64,000 nt of DNA from Diplosphaera chodatii (taxonomy: Eukaryota > Chlorophyta > Trebouxiophyceae > Prasiolales > Stichococcaceae), in contig JAALGY010000032.1 in the NCBI GenBank assembly GCA_032358165.1, positions 1,116,001-1,180,000 of the forward strand. The letters run 5' to 3'. The stretch's first letter is position 1. Each line of letters begins with the position of its first letter. Below are positions 36,101 to 48,500 of the stretch, piece after piece. The position numbers and the translations under genes were made by a program. A model generated the notes under the pieces. It was not told the origin of the DNA. It saw nothing but the letters and a program-made list of their open reading frames with translations, and made no database searches.

Positions 36101-37905
36101 CAGCCCATCGTGCAGACATCACGCTTACTCAGGTGCCGTCAGCAGATCGCTTCCAGCGCCACAATCCAGGTTGTAATCCTCTGCTGCAGACCTGCTGCGG
36201 TACCACTCGACCAAGAGTGGCGAGGAGCAGACCAGCCTCAAGGACTACGTCACACGCATGAAGGAGAACCAGCAGTCCATCTACTACATCACCGGCGAAT
36301 CCCGCAAGGCCGTTGAGCAGTCTCCCTTCCTGGAAAAGCTCCGGAAGCGCGGCTTCGAGGTGTTGTTCATGGTGGACCCCATTGACGAGGTGCGTTCAGA
36401 CTGCCCTCAAGCCCTCCAGGGCCTGTTCTTGCAGCCAGGCAACAGGCATTCTCGGAACTAAATGCCCAACGCCACCATCGTGTTTGCAGCTCCCTTACAT
36501 GCTGACGGTTTATGTTCATCTGTTGGCCTGCTGCAGTACGCGGTGCAGCAGCTGAAGGAGTACGACGGCAAGAAGCTGGTGTCCATCACCAAGGAGGGCC
36601 TGGAGCTGGAGGAGTCAGGTGCGGGGCCCTGCTGCTGTCTTGACTGTATGTTGCCGCCGCCGAGGTGGCATGCATGCAGCCAGGACCAGCATGGTGCAAG
36701 CGAAGCCGAAACATGTCACGACTTCTGCTGATGGATGCTCTGCGTCCCTGCAGAGGAGGAAAAGGCGAAGAAGGAGGAGCAGAAGGCAGCCCTGGAGTCG
36801 CTTTGCCGACTAGTCAAGGACATCCTGGGCGACAAGGTGTGCGCCACTGCTCTGCTGCTTCTTCATCTGCTTGTTCAAGGTGTGTGTGCACAAGCCTTTA
36901 ATTCAGTTGAATGTGCTCGGGCCATTCTAAACAACTCGAAGCAGGCTACATCGAACGTTGGGAACTCATGCATGACCGTGTGGTCCGTAGGTCGAGAAGG
37001 TGGTGGTCAGCGACCGGATTGTGGACTCGCCGTGTGTTCTGGTCACCGGCGAGTACGGCTGGTCTGCCAACATGGAGCGCATCATGAAGGCACAGGTGAC
37101 CACCTGACACCAGTGCATACTCTGGATGTACAGACACATGGTCCTTTGCACCGTGGCATGCGGTGTCCTGCTGGCAAAGGTCGGTTCAAACCTGCTGAAA
37201 TCACCACTGGTGACACTGCGAAGGCGCTGCGGGACAACACCATGTCATCATACATGGCATCGAAGAAGACGATGGAGCTGAACCCCACGCACCCCATCGT
37301 CGAGGTGCAGACCCTGTGCCTGTACACCTGTTGGCATGATAGATGTCGCACAACAGCGCTGAGCATCATAGCTGCCTTCCCTCAACCTGCTGGCATGTGT
37401 GTGATGTTGCCCATCCGACACATTTGTTCCCACAGCTGACAGAGGCTCCTGTCGGCTTTCAACAGGAGCTGAAGAAGCGGTCAGACGCGGACAAGGGCGA
37501 CAAGACTGTGAAGGACCTGGTGCTGCTGCTGTTCGAGACTGCGATGCTGACCAGCGGTTTCTCGCTTGACGACCCCAACACATTCGGCAACCGCATCTAC
37601 AGGATGGTCAAGCTCGGCCTCTCGCTGGATGAGGTACATACGTTTCCACTTCCTCCCTGTCAGACTGCGTGGTCAAGGACATGATAGAGTGCCTTGTCGA
37701 AAGGCTACTGCCTGCGAGCAGAGGCGCAAATGTTGCCAGTCATGCACAGCGTTGCTGCTGCAACTGGGGTCATGCCATGTTGATGATGTAACCATGGTAC
37801 CTGTCACGACAGGATGAGGAGGGTGAGGGTGATGGCGACGAGGACCTGCCGCCACTGGAGGAGGAGGGCGCAGACGAGGGCAGCCGCATGGAGGAGGTCG
37901 ACTAA
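33155..37905 (+). CDS. HSP90: Cytosolic heat-shock protein 90, 17 exons
   Basis: ATP-dependent chaperone of kinases, receptors and other clients. Seventeen exons join exactly in phase to 713 residues: 33155-33217, 33485-33700, 33960-34136, 34278-34412, 34590-34736, 34919-35047, 35147-35242, 35369-35512, 35658-35729, 35898-36048, 36190-36389, 36537-36618, 36754-36836, 36991-37095, 37224-37304, 37466-37633 and 37813-37905. The N-terminal GHKL ATPase shows [29 protein letters not shown] and [17 protein letters not shown] charged Glu/Lys linker (about 34660-34960) precedes the middle domain ([27 protein letters not shown]). The C terminus [12 protein letters not shown] ends in MEEVD, the TPR-cochaperone dock that marks the cytosolic form. 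The ATG sits in a CACCATGG context. Only two introns are not phase 0. Confidence 0.98.
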
Positions 37906-38433
37906 GGCCCCACATGCCGTGCCGTGATGCACTCATGAGGTGCTTCAGCGTCAGCAACGTGGCCTAAATGGCTGCAGGACCCATGCAACGATCCCAGCAC
38001 CCCCCCTGTGTGTCGTCAGTGAGTGACTTTATCAGCGATTGTTTGGTCTTTAGATAGGACGTTTGAGCGATGGTGTTGGGTCTGAGCATGTGTTCAAACA
38101 GCGCGCACCCGGGATGTCCCTTGCCGCCTTGCCGCCTCTGTGCCCCGTCCTGGATCTAGCCCCTTGCATCCCAATGCCACATCCTGAATCTGGCCCCTTG
38201 CATCCCAATGCCACATCGACAACCAGCAATCACTACACGCAGTGTTCATCAGCAGGCTGTCTGCATTGTGTAATGGTCTTGCGTCTTCCTTCATGCACAG
38301 GTGCTGTACATAAAGCTGTACGTAACCCTTCCACCCGTTGGATACAGTCTAGGTCGTTGTTACAGAATTTGTGATTCACACTCACTCTGAACGCCATCAT
38401 GGACCACACACGCGCTGAGGTGATCGACGGCGA
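37906..38433. other. Intergenic, HSP90 to Rab21, with a 34-bp tandem repeat
   Basis: Presumed HSP90 3' UTR followed by the Rab21 promoter. The region contains a two-copy 34-bp tandem repeat and no supported exon. Confidence 0.45.
38151..38218. repeat. 34-bp tandem repeat, two copies
   Basis: Copies at 38151-38184 and 38185-38218 share the core CCCTTGCATCCCAATGCCAC and differ at a few positions. Non-coding. Confidence 0.8.
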
Positions 38434-39736
38434 ATGACGTCGCTGAAAGTGGTGCTGCTGGGCGAAGGTGCCGACGCATGCCTGGCATGAACTACTTCCG
38501 TCTCTCAGTTTGTGAAGGCCTCAACGGTGTAACCTGTGGCAGGCATGAGTTCAAACATGTAACAAAGCAACCATGCATGCACACTCATGTGTTCTCCGCA
38601 TTGCAGGCCGTGTTGGGAAAACCAGCGTCTCGGCGCGGTGGACCGCCAACCAGTTTGACGACGGCCAAGCGCCCACACAGGCGGCCGCGTTCTGCTCCAA
38701 GAAGCTGGTTATAGACGGGAAGACTGTGGAAGTTGCAGTGTGGGACACTGCCGGCCAGGAGCGCTTTCATGCACTGGGTGCGTTGCGTTCGCTTGATGAG
38801 GCAGGATGCAGCGGCATTTCGAAACGTTGGCACATCAGATGCATGATCTAGCTACCTGGTTGTGTGCAGGCCCGATCTACTACCGCAATGCTGGTACGAG
38901 CTGCTGGGTGTCTTGGCCCAAATGACAGTCATACTTACAAGAACCGCAACTGCACGCTTGCAGTGCCGCCGATGTGCAACGTCAGCCAATGAGCGGTGGG
39001 CATAATTGCAGATGCGGCGGTGCTAGTGTTCGACGTCACAGATGCGGACAGCTTCAGGCGGGTTCGAAACTGGGTGGCGGAGTTGCGACAAATGGTAAAA
39101 ATCCAATGTTTACCGCATAGGGATGAGTGCACGCAACCTGTATATATGATACAGCATGGTTAGCAGGTGGTGGGTCAGGCACAGGCAGCAGCTTGAGCAT
39201 CCTGGATGGTTCCCTGACTGTGCAGGTGGGACGGGACATAGCGCTGTCGATTGCGGCCAACAAACAAGACTTGACAGACCGGGCGGTGCCTGACGAGCGG
39301 TCACGTGGCTTTGCTGCCGCTGTTGGCGCAGCCTACTACCGCACATCAGCCAAGACTGGCGCTGGCATCGACCAGGTGGCAGCGCACGGCGATGATGACA
39401 CGTCGAGCACCTTTGATGATCGAAGCTGGTCTGTGGTCCAATCAATACGTGTCTGCATGTGAGCAGGCGTTCAGCGAGACGGCCAGGGCAGCGCTGAGGT
39501 ACCACTCCAGCAAGCAGGCACCGGCAGCCCAGCCACCAGGTCGGCACTTTGCACGACACAACCGTGATCGCTCCAGATACATACAGCAGCTGCACACGAT
39601 GCCCAGTGCATGTCCGAAGAGGAATGCGCCAAAGGGTGCGTCATATTTCCCACCAGGACGAGCGAAGCTGAGCCAGCCGGAGCCGCTGACCTGGAGCTCG
39701 CAAGCACAGCCGCACTCGTCTGGCTGCTGCAGCTGA
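38434..39736 (+). CDS. RAB21: Rab21-type small GTPase
   Basis: Membrane-trafficking GTPase of the Rab5/Rab21 branch, which acts on early endosomes. Seven exons join in phase (38434-38467, 38607-38777, 38870-38893, 39012-39094, 39226-39375, 39467-39539, 39657-39736), giving 204 residues. Nucleotide-binding motifs: LLGEGRVGKTS (P-loop), the effector region with a Gln-rich APTQAAAF, VAVWDTAGQERFHALG (switch II), AANKQDL and TSAKTG. DTAGQERFHALGPIYYR is characteristic of Rab21. The last exon ends GCCS, a dicysteine geranylgeranylation site. Exon 3 is only 24 nt. Residues GRVGKTS have Arg where Gly12-equivalent sites usually have Gly, Val, Cys or Asp. Confidence 0.95.
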
Positions 39737-40388
39737 TGTGCTCTGGTGAGGGCGCAGCATAGCAGACGCAGCGTCCGGAAACATATGCATGCGAGCTGAT
39801 GTCATCAGTGATGTGACATGTTGCGCCTAAGGTGGCACTGCTGCGAAACGTGCCAAACATCCGCATCAGACAGTGATGGAAGCCTGGACTGTGTGGCAGG
39901 TTCGAGGAGGGTGGATGATACGACCTTTCTGTAGCAGCTGCAGCTCACTAGGTCAGGCAGCGGCTTGTAAATCACTTGGTTTGCAAAAGTAAATAGCTTT
40001 GTACAGCACTGGTCCTTTGTCCAAGTTGTACATGAAGCAGCACGCCTGGCACCCTCGACAGAAAACAAACACAACCGCACACTTGATCCTCGACTAAGAA
40101 CGTACCATTATTTGCATGCCTGTCCAAGCTGGTTGGTGGCAACAGGGCATTTGCAGCTTCGCAGTTGTCGGCAGTACTTCCCACACATGCTGCTACAATC
40201 TGTGCTGCCTACAGGCAGCGCCCACAGCCAGGCTGACGTGCTGTGCAGTGCGCTGCCTGGCGCGGCCGCAGCCTGCGTGGCCCGCTCACTGGCTGCTGCT
40301 GAGTTCGCCACCTTGCTGGCGGCATGCAGTGCGACGGGCTGGCAGTCCACCAGCGGCAGCCGTCCCGGCGACACCAGTCACGGCGTGC
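39737..40388. other. Convergent 3' region, Rab21 / coiled-coil gene
   Basis: The 3' ends of two convergent genes meet here. TGTAA at 39966-39970 may serve Rab21. Plus-strand ORFs that run on into 40.1-41.6 kb are shadows of the minus-strand coiled-coil exons. Confidence 0.4.
39966..39970 (+). terminator. Putative TGTAA poly(A) signal of Rab21
   Basis: TGTAA lies 230 bases past the Rab21 stop. Confidence 0.4.
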
Positions 40389-43097
40389 TCACTTGGACTT
40401 GGAGGGCGACATGGCCTTGATCTGGGAGGCCATCTCGGTGCGCTCGCGCAGGATGCCCCGCATGCGGTCGTCCATGCGCCGCAGGTTCTCCTTCGACACG
40501 CGCAGCTCCCCCTGGCACGCAGGGTGCAAGCACCTCAGCACCCGCATGGTTTGACGGAATGTCCAGAAGCACTGCATCTCGGACGTCTTGCATGCAGTGT
40601 CAGTGGGCCTCCAGCGCGTGCAACAACCCAGCCGCAGAAGCAGCATTGCGTGTCTCGCGGCCGCCGCGTGCACCTCCGTCTGGCGCAGCCGCTGCTTGAG
40701 GGAGGCAACCTCCTCCTCCAGCAGCCTGCTGGTGGCGCGCGCCGCGTCCAGGTCCGCCACCGCCGCCTCCCGCTCCGCCTGCGTCGCACGGGTGACGTGC
40801 GGTCAAGTCACGCGCGCTGCGGAGCCACCAGGGCCTTCTGCACGCGCCAAACCCGCTCCGTACGGGCCGGAGTATTGGCAATCAGATCCCCGGAAGGCAT
40901 GTGCATGCAGAAGGTTCAGCAGGTCTGTGCACCTGACCAGCGTGCTGACAGACGGCCTGCTTTTGTACGGTGCCTTTGCGGATGTCTTCGTATCAGGCAG
41001 CAACAGCGGCCGCATGTGCATGGTACCACGAAGCAGGGGCCGCAGCGCAGCGCCGCACCTCGGCGCGCTCCAGGTCGCCGGACATCTTGGACACGATGTC
41101 GGCGGTGGCCTGCACCTTCTGCTGCACCGCGGCGGCCACGTCCTTGAGGCGCTCCACCTCTGCCTCCGCCGCCTCCCGCTCCGCCACCGCCGCCCCCGCC
41201 AGCGCCTCCGCATCCTGGGGGGACAGGGGCGACACACGGCGCCGTCAAGTGTCGCCTCACGCCCAGATGCCTTTGAAACGGCGTGAACATGTAGCAGTCG
41301 GCATGTCCCGGCTGTTCCTGCACATGCGCTTCTTCACTACTTGGTCTGATGATGACGCCACGCAGCTCTCTCCAACGACGTCTGGCGACCAGTCCCGTAG
41401 ATGCAGGCCCTCTGCAACCGCAGACTGTCTGTCGCGGCCATGCAGCTGGGCGGCCCACCTCGAGGCGCTGGCGGGAGGTGTCGTCCATGGAGTCCTTGGC
41501 GGACAGGACGCCCGACAGCCGCGTCTCCGCCTCCTTGGCGGCCCGCTCCGCCACCTTGCGCCCGCTCGTCTGCTTCTCCACCTGGCGACGCACGTGCACA
41601 ACGGCCCTTTGTGGGTTGCCGAGGTGTAACCCACTGCCGCAGCAAGGTGCTCATCTGGTGTGCAGGACCTGACTGGCATGGCTGGACACAGCAGCACTGT
41701 GGTTCAAGCTTGATTGCAGCATGCACTGCAAACTGCTCACTGCGCGGCGCAGCTCTGTGAGCGACTTGGTGGACTCCGACAGCTCCTCCTCGAACTCTGC
41801 CACCTGCTGCTGGAGTTCGGCCACCTGGTGCACGGTGCGACACAGTCTCGCTCAGCCAGTCTGCGCTGAAAGCAAGCATATCTGCAATGCCTCTGCAGCG
41901 AGTGTGCTCATAGCCTGGCTGCAGCTGCTTGCACACGCTTCGGCAGACAGCACCACCCTGAAGATATGAGGGTGCACACATTGCCAGTCATGCACTGCAC
42001 AACAAATGGTACGCACCTGAGCGTTTGCATCACGCTCCCGCCGCTGTGCTGCTGTCAGCTGCCGTGTCAGCTCCTCGAACTCTGCATCCGAGTCAGTCTC
42101 TGACATTGCGTCCAGCTCCTGCATGTAGCATACGTCGCAGGCGACTGTCATCATGGGCAGACGGGCGGCACATGCAGCATGCTACATGTTCACACATGCA
42201 CGCATGCAAGCGCAGGCATGTGAACAGCCCAGCGAAGGATACCGACACAGCAGCGGCAAGCTGTGGCAGGGTGTGTGTGCACCGGTGCAGGGCCGTTGGC
42301 GGGCGGCGCCTCCCCCCGAGGCCGTGGCGTCATGGGGCGTGAGCCCCCTGATGATTTTGCGCCAGACGCTCCCGCCACCGGCAGTCGCAGGCCTGCACCA
42401 GCGCAAGGAGGAACGCCAGTCCGTGCCGGGTTTCGACCCAACACCAGCAGCAGCGGCAGCAGCTGAGACAGTGCTTGGATGTGGCCGCCGACTAATGCTA
42501 GATGCCGTGATGACGGGATGCAGATGCCTGATGCCGGGCGGTGGCCCCAGTCTCAAGCAAAGGTCACCTGGTGCTGCTGCTGATGCGCCGTCATCGACAT
42601 CTTCCTCAGGCGCCTGGTCCCGCTGCATTGATTGCAGATTGAATGTGGGTCGGGTGCGTCACAGCAGCTGTGCAGGCCCTGACACGCCCACATGTGAAAC
42701 CTTGAGGAGAAGCGGGCCCCACCTTGACAAAGCGCTCCTTGAGCGTTTTCCACTGCAGGGCTCCGGCCGTGGCTGCTGCTGACAGGACGATGGACAGCAG
42801 CACGGTGCCGGCACCGGCGCCGCCGCCGCCGCCACGACCATCGCTGTTGCCTTGCGGTGCGCGCTCCCGTGGCGGAGGTGGTGGAGGCGGTGGCTGCCGC
42901 ATGGCGCCGCTGCCGGGCTGCTGCTGCTTGACAAGCGGCTGCTCAGCTGACAGGAAATCCCAAGGAGCTGGTGAGGCCTCGGATGCCGTAGACGGAGGGC
43001 CAGGCGGGGGTGCTGGCCGGGACAGGTACGTACCGGAGCCCACAGGGTCCGGCAGGCGCGAATCTGAGCGTCGTGGCCGTCGTTCTCCCGTGGCCAT
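40389..43097 (-). CDS. Membrane-anchored coiled-coil protein, unknown
   Basis: The first exon (from 43097) encodes MATGERRPRRSDSRLPDPVG, then a Pro-rich disordered stretch with an octaproline. The Gly-rich GGGGGAGAG is followed by a membrane helix VLLSIVLSAAATAGALQW. All later exons are heptad-like coiled coil: DAEFEELTRQLTAAQRRERD (42080), VAELQQQVAEFEEELSESTK (41810), RKVAERAAKEAETRLSGVL (41540), AEREAAEAEVERLKDVAAA (41170) and SRLLEEEVASLKQRLRQTE (40720). The end is SKENLRRMDDRMRGILRER and then MSPSKSK. One N-proximal membrane helix followed by a long coiled coil resembles plant MFP1-type or golgin-like organisers, but no specific signature was seen. It is divergent from the next gene, with about 100 bases between starts. 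Confidence 0.72.
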
Positions 43098-43193
43098 GCG
43101 TGAATGCCATATGCAATTTGGCCTCTACATCAGCGGCGCCACCCTTCACTCGGCGTCAGCGAGGTGCCAAGCACGGGCAACGCAATGCATTCT

Positions 43194-44827
43194 ATGGTGG
43201 CAGCGAGCCATCTCCTGCCGACCCAGCTGCCTGGGGCTGATCTGGCCATTGCCACTGACGGATCAGCAGGGGACCTGCAAATTGTCTTGGATCAGGAGCT
43301 AGCGATGCTGCCGAAAGGCGCCAACGGCGCAAGTCGCGCGCTTGCCATGATTGCGAACTCTGCAAGGCTGATTGAAGAGTGTTTGGCTTACCTGCAACAC
43401 TTGCGGGCTCTGCCTCGACGTCACCGTCGCATGTTTGGGGTTTTGGCTTTGCGTTTTCCGACTGATAATGGGCGTCGACATCACCCGATAAGTATCGACG
43501 GCAGTAATCCATACTAACTGTTCGATCAGAAACGTCGATATGAAGGGGATGCGGTGCATTTGGCGGCCCGCAGTCATCGCGGCGTGTTTGCTCCATGTCT
43601 TGGGCCAGACGGCATGTGCAGCAAGCACACTCGCATTCAATCAGCCTTCGGCAGGTGCACGTGAGACTGAGAGGGGTTAAAGTGCCTTGTGGTGCCGTGC
43701 TGGTCGGAAGTAGCATGTTCATCGGTGTTGTGACCTTACAGGTGTAGCCGCAGTCAGACAGCAGAACCAGGAGCAGCAGCGGCAACAGCCGCAACAGTAC
43801 GACAAGCTGTTTCTCCAGATCTGCTCGCAGCAAGAGATGTCTCCAGAACGCGCCATTCAAGGTGTGGGGTTGGCGCTTCAACTGCCGATCCGGCACATCA
43901 CCGTCCTGGATATCACAGAGGTTGACAGCATCGCCAGTGCACTAAAGCTTGCTCAGAGGCGGTCGTATACCGAGCGAAAACACAATCACGACTTCTGGAA
44001 TTGGAACCTGCCCACCATCAGATGGCAGGTGAAGTTGATATGAAAACCATGCATGCATGCTTTGCAGTACTGCACACACTTTGCATGTCTGCGTGCCGAC
44101 CAACGGACCCATTGCGATGCTTGTCTTGCAGGCACCAGGGGCCGTCTCGCATGGTTCTTCTCACGCTGCAGTACGACAGTCGTTGCAGCAGGTGCTGCAG
44201 CCTGCAAACCACCGAGAGCTGACCACACCCCAAGTCCCATGGCAAGCTCTAGAACTATGTCTGCGTGCCCTAGACGTTCAGGTCAGTAGTGGCTAGTTCG
44301 TCGTCTATGAGTTGTGGCGGATGTTTTGTGTCTATGACTGCTGATGCGGTGACTGCAGAATTTGCACGTTGCCATGGGCAAAGCGTGCAACTTGTCTTCA
44401 CATCCCACAGGCGTTGCAAGTACAGCTCGCACGAGCTGCTGGCAATGGCTCACTGGTTGCTGGCCTTGAGGCAGCGTCTGCATTCATGCCTGGTCAGTCT
44501 GGTGGTCCGACTGGCCTGATGATCACACTACGTGCCCGGTCGATGGACGATCTGGCAGCGTTTGCCATCGGCCAGGTGTGTACACGATGATGTTTAAACG
44601 CTGTGCACAGAGTCTTGCAGGCATTGATGAGGCTGCGCACCCACTATGATCGGCTCAAGTTCCTGGCCTGACTTTGCAGAACGAACGTCGGGGGAGCAGC
44701 AGCGGGTACGCTGCATTTCTTGTCAACAGCTTTCAACCACAGCCGGATGCTGGCTCCATTCGGATATTTCTGCTGGGCGCATTTGTGGCCTCCATCGGCG
44801 TCGGTCTCATCGTGTACAGCATCCTAG
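43194..44827 (+). CDS. Unknown helical protein with a C-proximal membrane helix
   Basis: Likely exons: MVAASHLLPTQLPGADL from 43194 with DLQIVLDQELAMLPKGANG and LIEECLAYLQ; a Gln-rich exon from about 43746 (QYDKLFLQICSQQEMSPERA, then LPIRHITVLDITEVDSIA); VPWQALELCLRALDVQ ending about 44281; ALQVQLARAAGNGSLVAGL with MDDLAAFAIGQ ending about 44575; and an exon at 44680-44827 with NERRGSSSGYAAFLVNSF and the membrane helix IRIFLLGAFVASIGVGLIVY. Skipping 44576-44679 joins the last two exons in phase 0. Retaining a small exon there (ALMRLRTHYDRLKFLA) would stop at 44671 instead. The true 3' end may lie further on, since VPTAECPTCGQATQEAG near 45140 also looks coding. Family not recognised. Confidence 0.45.
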
Positions 44828-45348
44828 GTGAGCACGTGTTCCGCAAGACTGTCTATTCCGAGGCAGTCAATGAACAAACACTTTGCCCTTGCACGACACT
44901 CAGCAGCACCTAGTGCTCTGCTATCTATTGCTTTGCTGGTGCAATTGAGTACACCTCCCATGCAGCTGGTTCCGCTGATCATTTGAACAGTTCATGCAGG
45001 TGTGTGCTTCAGGCAGGAGCAAGACAGAGGGACGCAGTTCATTGCAGCAGGAAAGTGCCAGTCACAGGTAGCCGGAGTGCCGCAGCCTACTAGGGAAATG
45101 ACCACAGCTTCTAAAACTTTGATGATGACTAAGTGGCAGCCGTGCCCACGGCGGAATGTCCCACCTGTGGTCAAGCCACGCAGGAAGCTGGTTCGGCTCC
45201 TGAGGGCAAAACCTCGCAGGCAATGACAATACAGGCAGGATTGGTGTGCCGGGCCAATATTTCTCTCAAACAATGGTCTGCAGCTGATGACGATAACTTG
45301 ATCGGTGTCTCTGTTCATGTGGCGCATGACCTCAATAACAGCGCAAGC
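44828..45348. other. Possible 3' exons, then convergent 3' region
   Basis: A short Cys-containing open stretch at about 45133-45225 (ECPTCGQ) may be a last exon of the upstream unknown gene. The rest looks non-coding. Confidence 0.25.
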
Positions 45349-45353
45349 TTACA
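45349..45353 (-). terminator. Putative TGTAA poly(A) signal of the F-box gene
   Basis: TTACA on the plus strand, TGTAA on the minus strand, about 180 bases past the stop of the FBXO21-like gene. Confidence 0.4.
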
Positions 45354-45531
45354 TGTAGTCTCGTAAGTGCTTCAGACCGTCCAAATACCATACAGTGTGG
45401 ATCCACACGAGGTGTACAACCGCCACTCGGGCAACAAACTGCTGAGGACTATCCGCGAAAGAAGTCGATTGCTGGCAGCATGCAGCGCTGGCAGGCAAAA
45501 GGCTGTCAGCCCACCCAAAGTGTGGCTGAGC

Positions 45532-48500
45532 TCAGGCATCCTCTGGGTACAGAGTGCGGAGGTAGGCGTTTGGAATATAGCGGCTGCCACCTGGCTCGAT
45601 GCCGTCGAAATGCTCGCCAACCTGCAGACGACATATGGCAGGGCACCGTCATAGATGTCAAGCTCGAGGCCATGGCTGCGGGTGACAGCTTGCATTGGTG
45701 GCTTCACTGCTTGGTAGCGTGTGCTGCAGATTCTCACCTCATCCGACTGCACAAGAAAGCTGTCATCCTCCTCGCCATCAGCGCGGGTGACCACCTCAAT
45801 GTTTTCCTGCGCGATGCAACACGCGGATGTCACCATGGCGCATCGCCAGAACCAGACGATTGAAACCACGAGTGATGCTGCCGCCATGACAACAGACCAG
45901 CCGACGAAGGACAGCACCTGGGCGACGTAGGTGGAGGACCCTGGGCGCTGGCGCACATCGACCAGCACATTGTAAAAGGGCTGCCGGCGCCCGCCTGCAT
46001 GACATTGCTGCAGACAAGTGAGCAGTATTGCAGGTTTGGCGCAACACGGCACCGTTGCTTGCTGTTAGCCATGGCTGTGTCCAGTGAGCAGCAGCACCGC
46101 AGGGTACAAAGGCAAGCGAGAATTGAGCTGGTGCACCTGGCAGCGCATTCACATTCATCGCCAGGCACCAGTGGTCCGATGCCTTGCACCTCTCGTCCCA
46201 ACCGTAGATCACACCCTTGTAGCCGTATCTGCCCAGACGCACAGTGAAACAGGTATGGGACCCGGAGCAATTGCTAAGCAACAGCGTGCAAAGATAGAGG
46301 GTTCAGTGCAACATTACGGCATACCTTCTGTGCTGGATGACATCGCCGATGCGGTGCTGAACTGCCGGGAAGTCGCTGCGCTTGTGGCGGGCGGCCGCCT
46401 GTTCTACCAGGGTCCGTTTCTCTGCTTGTGCGCGTGCCAGTAAGGCCCGGATCTGTACCAGCAAGGAGAAGCGCCTCATGCAGCGCTCTATGTGGCCAGG
46501 CCAGAATGGAATGCAGGATCCGATGACCGCGGGAGGGCAGAGCGACCAGAAAGCATTGACGTAATGACAGCTCTCACATCAGCAGTGAGCTCTGGGGACT
46601 CGCTGTTGTCAATTGCGAGCAGCTCGGCAGAGCAGGCGTCAGGGTCGCCTGTCAGCAGGTACATCTGCAAAACCACATGCATCCTCACTCAGCTGTGCAG
46701 TTCCTGCCTGGCAACGGAGCTGGCATGTTGTGGACGGCGTCCACAGGTGGTGAGGACAAAGTGGAACACACCTGTGCCAGGTGAGCTTTCTGAAAGCTGC
46801 TGCCAGGCTGGGTGGTGCGCAGGAGCTGACACACAGTGCACGCACTGGCAAAGTCCCGGGTGTGTTCGAATATCTGCAAGCAGATTCACGGCTGAAATCA
46901 GTAGGTCGGCTTCAGTAGGATGTCAGCACTGCAGCGTGCACCTCGTCATGGGCAGCTGGCTGTGAGTGTGCAAGGAGCAGTGTCCCAGAACGCTGGTTTC
47001 TCCGTGATCGATCTACCAGGGCCGGAAACTGTCAACTCAGGTACCCTAAACCTTTTAATGCCAACCACATGGTGGCGAACCTCATCGTTAGGGCATTTTG
47101 CCACATAGCAATGTGACGCCAGTCAGATGCGCCATGTGATGCACATTATATCAATCAACAGGCCTAGGTTGAAGCAGTTGCCGCTGTCACCTTCACAAGA
47201 TTGATGCACATGCGGTGCAGAACCTCGGCCGCCGACGGCGGCGCCTCCAGCACCGAAGGCGGCACGCCCAATGCCGCGCAGACCTGCTGCATGTCCCGCC
47301 TGCACCAATGGCGTGGATGGCAGGGCCGTTCATTGTTGTAGGGTGCGCAGGTCGATGCATGTGCCGCTGCAGTACATATGTTTGTATGCAACATTCCAAA
47401 TGCGTCAGGAACAGAAAGAAGGGGTCCCTCAGCCACCTGTCCATGATGCTGCCCTCGAATGCATCGAGATAGTGGACCGCTGCCGTGCCACCTGGCGCCA
47501 GCTTGGCCATGAAGTGGCCCGGCGTGTTGACAGAAGACATCGACAGACCCGCTCTCTGGCCGACAGCCACAGCAATCACCGACAGGCTGATGGGAATGCC
47601 CAGCCCCGTCTCAAATACCCTGCATGTTGTCAAGTTGCCAGCTTTATTTGGTTGCAGCACGACTGAATCAGAAGAAAGATAATCCACCCCAGACGACGCA
47701 TGGGCAGAGTCCTTGCGTTGACGTACTTGTGCAAAACCGAGTTTGCTGGCGCATAGTAGTCATCACGGTTGCCACGGAGCTGCAGCCCGGCGCCAGCAGG
47801 CGGCAAAGCATCCTCCAGTACAAACCCGCCTGGCCGCTGCCCAAACAGCAGCTGCTTCAGTAGCTTGATGCCCTGCAACCAAGGTCACATACCCTGGCGA
47901 ACCAGAACACCCCCGAACACTCAGAGTGACTCCGTGTGACTGCATGCCGATCAACAACACAGCACCGCCCCTCCCCTCGTCCCCATGCCAATGCTTTAAA
48001 AGCACACCAATCGTGTGACAGTCAGTGCAAAAAGCGCAGGCAGCATGCCCAGGTATGATCCTTCACAGACATAGGACCCTCAACGTCAAACTGTGCATGT
48101 CGGACCAACACCCAAACGGTCATTTGGCTTTGCACCTCAAGGTCGTTTCCGGCACCAGCAGCAGCCATTCGGCGCGTCAGCTCAGATGCCAGCTGTTCAA
48201 TGCGCACTGGAATGGCTGCGATGGCCGCTTCTGCGCCTGGATCCAGCGCTTTGGCCTGCAGTGGTCGCGGCGTTCGTCTTCAGGTACGCCAAGGCATACG
48301 CATTGGCAAAGCAGCCCGCTCCAGCTGGCACCGTCAGGATGAGCCATCAGCACTAATCAGGCGCCAGGCCATGTGTCCCACTCAAAAGGGAAGAGATGCT
48401 TACAACTATCATGGCCCCTTGCAGTACGTCTGGCTGCTCCTGTTCCAGCAATGCTTTCAACTGCTGTGCGCAGTATGCAGCATTGCATCGGGAGAGGGCG

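Noticed and set aside
40116..41629. Plus-strand ORFs of 343, 232 and 219 codons
   Set aside because: They run antisense to heptad-patterned coiled-coil exons with good splice sites; the plus-strand translations are Arg/Ser/Ala-rich shadows.
43192..43896. Minus-strand ORF of 234 codons
   Set aside because: It crosses plus-strand exons and splice sites of the unknown helical gene and shows no family signal.
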